Of a stretch of DNA of 64,000 nt, positions 55,936 to 64,000 are shown piece after piece. A program made the translations under genes and the position numbers. Source of the DNA: Cyanoderma ruficeps (taxonomy: Eukaryota > Chordata > Aves > Passeriformes > Timaliidae); contig VZDJ01000034.1 in NCBI GenBank assembly GCA_008694505.1, forward strand, positions 2,557,557 through 2,621,556. Direction: 5' to 3'. The notes below the pieces were generated by a model that saw only the letters and a program-made list of their open reading frames with translations, was not told the DNA's origin and did no database searches. Numbering within the stretch: position 1 is the stretch's first letter; each line of letters starts with the position of its first letter.

Positions 55936-57298
55936 TGTGTTTCTGGACACCCTCTTAGCCCACCCAAGGGGGGCTGCTCCCCTCGAGTTAGACCTGCAGC
56001 AGAAATATTTCTGTTCTACATGACTGATGTAGCCAATTGGAAATTAGTCTTAAGAGCTACAACATAAATCAATCTTCAACAGAAAATGCTAATGAAGGAG
56101 AAAGATGAGATGCAGGTAAGTTCAGGCTTTTTTGCAGCTTAAACTTACCACAAAATTCAGCATAAGGAAACAACTTTAGTAACATTAGTTGGACTTCATA
56201 GTATTTTGAAGAGCATTTGAAGACAAAAACATTTGAGAGGCAGAAAAGTAACAAACCTCAATTTGTTACAAACAGGCATTATCTTCTCACCATTAAAAGG
56301 AAAGAATATTGCCACAAACTTACCTTTCTTGTTATTTTCAAGGGTCTACACAGTTGGATATGGCACTGCACAGAGAATGGAGCTGAGGGACCAGTCCAGT
56401 CAGTCCTTGCTCTGTGATGTGATAAATCAAATTGTAAGTAAAGAAGACAAAACACACTAAATGGAGGGAAACAAGGACTAAAGTGATGAGATTACATAAG
56501 GCAACTCCTGTGTTAGCACTAGGCAAAAGCAAAAGGCAAACAGGGGAAAAACCTCGCTAACATACTCAGAATTAAGTAGTTAGTTCCAACTGAAAGAGAA
56601 GATAAGTGAAATGGAAAATGGTCTTCCAGTCTACTGAGGGATCTATGTTTAATATCAACCAAAGTAGTTTATATGTACCAAGAAGTCTCCAGATGGAAGC
56701 TGTACTTTCTCTGCCAGGACAATTCTCTAGGGCACCATTGGATGAGGTCTTCCCAAATAAATAGATGGGAAATTCTGCAAGGGAGAGCGAAATAAATAAA
56801 AAAAAAATGAATTCTCCTAATATTATCTTTTTAAGTTAACAAGCTTTTCAAACTCCCTCTCTTTTTTACTTTTTCTGGCACAACAAATACAACACAACAC
56901 ATTCATCCATCTCACAAAAGAGAGAGGGGGAAAAAAAAAGTGCATTTCATATCAGATGCTTTGCGTCAAGACTGCTAAGGCTCATAAATCAGCTGTCTAT
57001 TGCCCTGGTCATTTCAACCAACGTCTGACCCTTTTGTTAACTCATGATTTATAACTGAAAGTTACTTTTTTTTTAATGCCAGATTTATAAACTTTACTGT
57101 GCTTGGTTTGATATAATATCCATTTTGTACACCAAGCTATAAGACAGTAAATTTATTGTCTATGAACTGTTACCTTGAAAAATTACATCAATGCAAAGTG
57201 ATTTCCATTTAGAATCAATGGGCAATAAATTCATTGGATTATTTTTTTTTTTTGAAGGGGGGAGAGAACATGATGATATTTATGAGGTCATGAGTGGC

Positions 57299-57305
57299 TA
57301 TATAA
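57299..57305 (+). promoter_or_regulatory. UTS2: UTS2 TATA box
   Basis: TATATAA lies 91 bp before the UTS2 ATG at 57390, in an AT-rich non-CpG context typical of tissue-restricted peptide hormone genes. The start of transcription would be near 57330, leaving a 5'UTR of about 60 nt. Confidence 0.75.
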
Positions 57306-57389
57306 TGGGTGAAACTGGGAGCTGAGGCTACAGTTAGGCAGGAGTTCTGAGTTACAGGGTTAGACACAACAGAAAGTCCAACAGAAACG

Positions 57390-60300
57390 ATGCATAAACT
57401 GATACTTTGCTGTCTCATTATTGTCAGCTTCTCCTGTCCTCTCTCGACTCTGCCCATCATCGATGGCAGTGAGATGTCTTTTCAACACTCAGGTAAGAGT
57501 CTTTTGCTTTTAATGGTTATCAAGCAGGGGCTGGAGCAGTAAAAGCAGAAAAGCAGCAGATGTGCTTTCCAAGGGGCCTGTATCGGTGCTGCTCAGCTGC
57601 TGGAAAAGCAGGAATGCCTTCAGGACACCAGCAGAGCAATGGACGTATCAGTGGGTGCTGGTCTTGTACAGTGGGGAGGTTTGGGTGCCCTAAATAGTCA
57701 CCCCTGCTGCTTTGAGATCCAGGAAACAAAAGCATCCATTGAGGGGAAAAAGGTATCTGAGCCTTACAGTACTGAATGTGAGCTGGTATTCATAGGCATT
57801 GAATAACTTAAAGAAACTTGGCTGTACATTCTATCCTGTTTCTACCCTTTGAAATTAGATATTTTCTTTTTAAAAGGGGGGAAACCTATTGCAAACATCC
57901 AGAACAGACAAATCTCTCTTACTTCTCTCCTACTTCTATGCACTGAGAATGCTATTTGTTTGCACTAGTTCAGATTCCACTCAGCCCAGGGAAAGAATAA
58001 ATCTTTGCTTGAGAAAGTGATGCTTAAAGTTTGAAATGGCTCAGCAAAAATGCACAGCAGAATCTGGAAGGTTACTGCCATCAGACCTGGCTGGTACTGG
58101 AAGACTTTCTGAAATGAGTTCTGAAAGAACAGGCAAACCAACCTTTATAGCATAAAGCTGACTATCAAAAAGTGGTATCCTTACCTGCTTTGCAACAGCT
58201 CTTGTGCTGGTTTATAGGTATCAGCAGCCCTCAGTCTGCTTTGAAAATCTTGGGCTCACCAAGCCAGCATCTTCTCAAGCCTCCCACAATGTAATTTGCA
58301 CTTACAGGTACCCCTGAGTCAATATGAGTAATATCTGTCACATCATAGCTGGCTCTAACCATTATTGCATTAGGTTCAAGGCACTCTGCTTCTTAGCTCT
58401 TCCTTGCTAATATAAAGAGTCTCTAGGAGTGCAAAGACAGAAGAGGAACTCTCTTAAAGAGGGTTGGTTTTGTTTGGTTTTTCTTTTAAATCTCAAAGCA
58501 AATTTAACTGCTAGCACTGCTCTGGTTTAAAGAATAATCCATGGCCAGAGATCCAGATTATCTCCATGTAGCAATGGAATTTTTTTGTATGCTTATTCTG
58601 AGTCCTATAATGAAATCCCCGCTGTCCTGGGCAAATGTCCTTTTATGCAGTGAATAAACTAATAACACATATATCCAAGGTCTTTAGGTTCCTGATATTT
58701 GTGCAAATTTTTGAAACATTGGGAGATTATTTTCAGTTTATTTTCTTACATATCCATGTGAGGAGCTACACTGTCACACCCATCCCTGCAGGCCAGAGCA
58801 AATGAAACTCCACAGGGTCACCTACAATTACAAAATTATATTCATCTACACAAATAGTGTTTAATAATAACACCCTCTGGTTGCCCACAATTTTGGATGT
58901 CTGCTATATATTAGCAAAGATGAAATTTACTGCTCAGATTACAAAAACCCAAGTTACCTGGAATATAGCACTGCTAAGGGCTTCTGTTGGCAACCTGCCT
59001 CAGGGCACAGGCTGGCCACAGAATTCTAAATTCTTTATGCACAGACAAATTAATTCTATCATATCTGTTGTGTTGGAAAAAGTAGTAACATCTGTACTGG
59101 TACACACATTAAATGAGAGATGACTGAAATGCACCAAGAAGCACAGCTGCCAAAATAAGTTGTAAGTTTTCCTGCCTTTATTCCTGCCCTTCCACACCTT
59201 CTATTGGATTTAGTAATTGCAAAACTGAGCAGGTTAATAGGTCTTGAACAGGAAGTTTTGTCTTTATTCATAGGAAAGCTGCAGCATAGGAACTAGTTGA
59301 TAAAGAAATTAACTAAAAATTTTAAAAGTTACATACAAGTCTGGGCTGTGTGCTGGAAGGATGAGGTTGAGTACCTCAAGTGACAGGAGGGGCTGCTGTT
59401 GGTGAAAATACCTACCAGAAAAACAAGAATCTGAGATTAACACCAGAAAGGTATCTTTTCTCAAAGCTTTGCAAGGAAATGAATACAAAACCAACTATCC
59501 CCTATTAAAATAATTAAATAAGGATGGATGGTCGGTGCTTTTATGAAAATCTTCAACAGGTGGGGCTAACAGACCTGATCAGAAATCACCTGAGACAGAC
59601 TGAAACAGGGATGCAAAGCCAAAGACTCACCCTAGGCCTGTTTCTGTCATCTTCTGTTGGCAGCTGATGATGATTCAAGGTTAAACCTGGAGAGGTTGGG
59701 CAGCCTTGGAAGCACCTCCCTGCTCCAGCTCCTGCCAGAGCTCCTGGGCACACTGACTGAGGACAACAAAGCAGGTGAGGATTTACCACAGCAATGGGAG
59801 GGTGCCCGTGGTTTGCACTTCCAGCTTCCACAGGTATCACACCCCAGCTCCCAGGTATTATCAATCCCAGGTATTTGATAAAATACAATGTTGTGCATAA
59901 GGAACAAACAGCTGTCATTCAGTTAACTGGGACTCTGGGGAACCCTGCTGAGCAGCCGTGCCTGCAGCTCAACACCACCTCAAAGTCTCCAAATGGGTGC
60001 TGCAAAACTTCCAGAGAGCAAAACCAGGGCAAGAAGCTTGGCCTAAGAGGAGCTGGCAGACAGAACAAAACAGCAGTCTTACAAAACATCAATACTGGCA
60101 GAAAGTGCAGAATCAATAGCAATGGATGGTTTGGGAAGCAATAGATGTTACCCTTGTACATTCCAGTCCAAGCTCTGTCAGCTCCAGCATTATGGCACTT
60201 GAGAATTACTGGCCTAAATCAAGATTTCTAAATGGTAAAACATTTCATTGTGTCTCCCCTCTAACAGGTCTCACCCCCAGCAACTACAACCCAGGGGAAA

Positions 60301-61006
60301 ATATCAAAGAGGTAAGTAAATGACCATCTGTCACTGAAACAAGAAAAATAAGACTTTAAACTACACAGAATTGTTACCAAGACATCATTTCAGACTTCAT
60401 GAACACAATAGGCTAAAGCAGTGTGCCACAGTGTTCTCGAAGCTGGAATCACTTAGCAGTTAAATAGGCAGGGGAGAGGGGAAAAATGGAAAAGGGAGCA
60501 AGTAATCCAGACCATTTAATTCTTAACTCTCCATTTTTTTCTTTCCCCCCCCCAGAAAAACATCTAAGTAAAGGCCAATTTCCAGCTTCATGAGCCCAGG
60601 CACCAGAACTTCCACCACCAGCACAGGCTACACAGTATTATCAGATTTGTTATGAACAACTACATACAGGGAGAACATCATCCTTGTTCACTTCCTGCTG
60701 AATTAAATGTAAATGCAGAAGGCAGGGATGAGTTTTAGTGCAACATCTAAAGCAGAGGTCACACTGGGCAGTCCCTTCCTTCCCCCTGTCAGAACACAGG
60801 GCTGGGTGATGAGGAAGGCTGAGGGGGAGCGTGTACTTTCCCCCTGGGAACCACCCAGCAGTGACCTCTCTAACACTGTTTGATTTCAGACTCTCTATGG
60901 GAATCATCCCCGAATTGCTTTGCTGGGACGCCTCTTGACCAAGGACAGGAAACAGTACAAGAAACGTGGGAATCTTTCTGAGTGCTTCTGGAAATATTGT
61001 GTGTAA
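57390..61006 (+). CDS. UTS2: UTS2, prepro-urotensin II
   Basis: Precursor of the cyclic vasoactive peptide urotensin II, ligand of the receptor UTS2R, made in motoneurons and some peripheral tissues. The CDS joins 57390-57492, 59664-59774, 60268-60311 and 60890-61006 (103, 111, 44 and 117 nt) for 124 aa, the family's usual size. A signal peptide occupies about residues 1-20 (MHKLILCCLIIVSFSCPLST). The middle keeps the conserved LLQLLPELLG. The C-terminus carries the prohormone cleavage site KKR (110-112) followed by the mature peptide GNLSECFWKYCV (113-124). C118 and C123 form the ring around the invariant FWKY core. The stop TAA follows directly. Phases close exactly. UTS2 lies beyond TNFRSF9 in the same orientation, as in mammals. 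Identification is certain. Confidence 0.97.
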
Positions 61007-61190
61007 ACAGGAAACTCCCTGACCGGTTGCATAATTTATAGAGATATCTGAAAACATGTATAGAGATTCGCTTGATTTAAAATGAGAATGAAGAAACACG
61101 AAGGCAGCGCCTGACTTTAGACTCTACCAAATTTCCATGTTAAAGTTTCCATGCTACTTGGAAATGAATAAATTCTTGATGTTTTGCAAT
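61007..61190 (+). other. UTS2: UTS2 3'UTR
   Basis: A short tail from the TAA at 61004-61006 to about 20 bp past the AATAAA at 61167-61172. The cleavage point is estimated. Confidence 0.65.
61167..61172 (+). terminator. UTS2: UTS2 polyadenylation signal AATAAA
   Basis: Canonical AATAAA 161 bp after the stop codon, followed by TTGATGTTTTG (T/G-rich). Confidence 0.75.
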
Positions 61191-61194
61191 TATG

Positions 61195-63885
61195 TTGTGA
61201 CCAATGTAGTAATTTCTTAGAGCTCAGCACAACAGGAAGGAAGTAATGGGAGAGAGAGACAAATACACAACACAAAGAGAACTTGGGGAGAGGAAGCAAA
61301 ATTCCCATGGGGTTCTGTGAAAACTCCCAGAAGAATTCAACTGTCCAAGTTGACCAAGAAGTGTCCAAGTCCAGAGGCAAGGGGACTTTTTCCTTTGTCA
61401 CTTGATGTAGATTGGGGTGTCAGGAAGAAGGGTCATTGCTGCATTCCCTAAAGATGTTGAGCAGGTATGGGACAGCAGCTTAACAACGCCCAGTCCCCTC
61501 CTGCTATCCCAGAAAAACACAGCACATGTCAGGATCAAGGCACCACAAAAACAACCAGCACAGGTCAGGATCAAGCATCTGCCCCCACTCCTGCTGGAGA
61601 TGACTGTTTCTCTCAGTCACTTGTACCTGTTTCTCTGCCCAGCCCTCAGCTACCCATGACAGGGCAGCCTGTGCATACCATGGGTTTTAAGAAGTCTGTG
61701 TGATTATCATCAAGCACAGTATGGAAGGTAAACATGGTTGTCAAGACTTTACATCCAGATTTGGACAGTCAGTGGAGGCAGGAATGACACCACGTGGGAG
61801 ATTCTGTGCCTGCACACACAAGTGCAGGGAGGTGATACTTGGACACAGATAATCCGTGTTACCAGGGCAAGCCACCTCCTGCTTGGACACTCAAGGGCAG
61901 TGAGATTTGTTCCCCTGAGCTACCCACTCACTGATAATGTTGCTGTATCTTGGCATGTAATATAAATAAAGGAGAGGACCAAACAGCAGCTACAAAAAGC
62001 TTCTAGCCTGACTCCTCTGTACGCAGAGTACCTCCAGACTCAGTCTTGGGTAACTTCTGATAATAACTGTAAGAAATAGAGATAAACAGTCAGGAATTGT
62101 CTCTGGGGGATGTCATCTTTGATAATATGCACAAACTGTCTGAGCTGTGAACCCCTGCTCAATACATACTTTGTACAAACCTCACTCCAATCAAGGCTCA
62201 CAGAAAGTTGAAGTAAACACCTAACAGTGATACACAGGCTCCATTGATCTCAATAGTACACATCATAAATCTCTGACTGTGCTGTTTAAACAAAGCCTAC
62301 AGGTTTAAAACAGCTTGTTCACTTCGTGTAAATTTTCAGACAGATGATGCCAGCTGTAACAGAGATAAATGTCCTCAAAGAGCAGCAGGATGCACTGTGC
62401 AGCTATTTGAAATCTCCTAAGCATTCATCTTTCTCTTATACAGAGGAGCAAGTCAGTGGCTCTCTGGAAATTACTCCTTTTCTGCTACCTCATCAGCCAA
62501 TAAAAACTTGTCAGAAAAAACTTCAAATTTATCTAAATGAATAACCAGCTAAGATAGACATTTAGACAGGGAGAAGTGTAGAGCCTAAAAAGACTGGGGA
62601 AAAAAATATTTTCAAAAGCTGCAAGCATAAAGCTAAATAAACCCAGAGCGAATGATAATAGAAAAAATATTACAAGTATTTAAAAGTTCACTAGTCATCT
62701 ACCTGACAGAGGAAAGAAATGAAGAGCTGACAGGTGTTGAGGAGGGGGTAGAGACAAGGTAATTGAGCTACAACTAGTGAAACCGTAGCTTTTAAAACTA
62801 CAAAATACTTGTTAGTATTTCTGGCATCTAAAGAGGCAATACTAAATCAATTTATTATTCTAGCTAGGCCAGCTCACAGCAGCAGGGGCTGAGGGGGAAT
62901 TCAGCTAATTCTAATATCAGAGCCTGAAACTTCATCAGTCACAGTCCTTGCCTCTGGAAAGGAAGGGGTTCAGACTGTCTTTGGACATCACTGGTAGTTC
63001 TCAACTGTTTGAGCACCCAAGTGCTTCCTTCCTGAAGGACATTCCTGGCAGGTGCCAGATAAACTCAGGTCCAGGGCCCCAGAGCAGAGAGGCCTGGCCA
63101 GTTCATGACACAGGAGGGCAAACTCCACTTCTCCCGCACCCTGCTGTGACACACAGCTCCTGCCAGCTTTCAGCTCAGAGCTTCTCCTCCCTCCTGCAGG
63201 CCTCAGACAAGGCTGGAACTATCACAGAGAACTAAGCAGATTGTAGAAAGAGTGTGGAAGCCAGGCAGGTTTGCCTTTCCATCAGAAGGTGCAGCTGGGG
63301 AGGTCACCAGCAGCACCCTGAGCCCACGGGCACTGGGGGCAAACTGGAGCTGCAGCTGGGAGCTGAGCAGGGCAGAGCTGCACAGTGTGTGATGGATACC
63401 CTGACAAGGGATCACGCTGCTGGGAAGAAAATCTACTACACAAAATACAGGCCCATTACTTCTGAGAATGGGATGATTAAGCATCACAGGGGTCCAATAC
63501 TTATTTCTTATTATCTGCCAAAAATACAGCAGCACATCATGCAGCTCACCTCTGCCATCCACACAAATGTGTAACTGCAGGTTTTCAGCTGAGCCAGAAC
63601 TTGAGTTAGCAGGAGGATGACTGCTATTGACAAAGCAGAAATGGGATAGGCTGACAGAGCCTAGATCTCTGAATAAAGACATACACCCACCCTGAACACT
63701 TTTCATTTCACCAGCCTATTCATTTGCCCTCATTGTTTGGAATAGATAATTCGACTCACATTTTTAGGAATGCTTAAAATGACCAACTAACCCTTGGGGG
63801 GGAAAAAAAATCAATAAACCCTCAGCAATGATATATCCAATGTTACTTTCAAGATGCATTTATTTTAAGGCACTGCATCACTTAC
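61195..63885. other. Spacer downstream of UTS2
   Basis: No supported coding exon. There is an imperfect 36-bp duplication of GCACATGTCAGGATCAAG at 61522 and 61558. A minus-strand AATAAA lies at 62856-62851 and could end a minus-strand transcript. In vertebrates PER3 ends tail-to-tail with UTS2, so part of a PER3 3'UTR may lie here, but I could not recognise PER3 protein sequence. Confidence 0.5.
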
Positions 63886-64000
63886 CTGATCAGAAGCAGT
63901 TCAGTTACGCACTCATCTAAGATTACTTCTTTCTTTTCCAATTTCAGTATGATGCTACTTTTGTTCTGTACCTTGTACTCCCTGCAGTGATTCTGCCTTT
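63886..64000 (-). CDS. Possible partial exon of a minus-strand gene at the window edge
   Basis: On the minus strand, one frame stays open from the window edge (64000) to a consensus donor CTGATCAG/GTAAGTG at 63886/63885. It reads ...LEKKEVILDECVTELLLIR at its end. I do not recognise the protein. PER3 is the neighbour expected here from vertebrate gene order, but no PER motif is visible. It is only about 38 codons, so chance is a real alternative. The opposite strand also has an acceptor-like TTTCCAATTTCAG at about 63938-63950. Confidence 0.22.

Larger units (their letters stand above)
43395..57290. other. Intergenic region between TNFRSF9 and UTS2
   Basis: About 14 kb without a coding exon I can support. 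It contains CR1 fragments (45750-46325, 49148-49202, 55658-55935), the long hairpin at 44711-44862, the C/A-rich minisatellite at 51845-52610 and a 34-bp duplication at 53757-53824. Between these the sequence looks like ordinary AT-rich intergenic DNA; open frames are short and isolated. Confidence 0.6.

Noticed and set aside
60556..60566. Extra UTS2 exon after CCCCCCCCCCAG (about 60547-60556)
   Set aside because: A strong acceptor-like tract, but the frame meets TAA after AAAAACATC. Skipping it gives a precursor of normal length with correct phases.
63203..63706. 167-codon minus-strand frame considered as PER3
   Set aside because: The translation shows no PAS, casein-kinase-binding or cryptochrome-binding feature and has no flanking splice logic; most likely a chance frame.

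Overview
This is nuclear vertebrate DNA, almost certainly avian and possibly passerine. Four genes with canonical GT-AG introns are present, and the interspersed repeats are dominated by CR1 LINE fragments with the ATTCTGTG-type 3' tail typical of birds. The encoded urotensin core GNLSECFWKYCV is the bird-type peptide, as I recall it. The order ERRFI1 (+), PARK7 (-), TNFRSF9 (+), UTS2 (+) mirrors the conserved block next to PER3 on human 1p36; the assignment to a chicken chromosome 21 equivalent is from memory.

Layout. 1-9.58 kb: intergenic, upstream of ERRFI1, with small tandem repeats and a probable solo LTR. 9.59-10.91 kb: CpG island holding the ERRFI1 promoter and noncoding exon 1. 10.45-20.44 kb: ERRFI1, with coding exons at 17.0-19.1 kb and a 1.3-kb 3'UTR. 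20.45-30.85 kb: gene-poor tail-to-tail spacer between ERRFI1 and PARK7. 30.87-38.6 kb: PARK7 (DJ-1) on the minus strand, six coding exons. 38.1-40.3 kb: CpG island shared by the head-to-head PARK7 and TNFRSF9 promoters. 39.92-43.37 kb: TNFRSF9 (4-1BB/CD137), seven coding exons. 43.4-57.3 kb: intergenic, with CR1 copies, a striking 57-bp-arm hairpin and an unusual C/A-rich minisatellite. 57.3-61.2 kb: UTS2, four coding exons. 61.2-64 kb: spacer, possibly touching a minus-strand gene (PER3 expected) at the right edge.

All four proteins are intact: ERRFI1 464 aa, DJ-1 189 aa, TNFRSF9 276 aa, prepro-urotensin II 124 aa. They do not form one pathway. They are a feedback inhibitor of EGFR, a redox/deglycase-family stress protein, a T-cell costimulatory receptor and a vasoactive neuropeptide. 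Exon joins were derived by hand and every phase closes; UTR limits and transcription starts are estimates.

The most interesting non-genic items are: the long hairpin at 44.7 kb; three exact 42-bp copies of an ATTGG (CCAAT-box) element in front of TNFRSF9; a CR1 element that probably supplies the branch point of the last TNFRSF9 exon; a CTCF-like site in an isolated CpG patch inside ERRFI1; and the 0.76-kb strand-asymmetric minisatellite at 51.8-52.6 kb.
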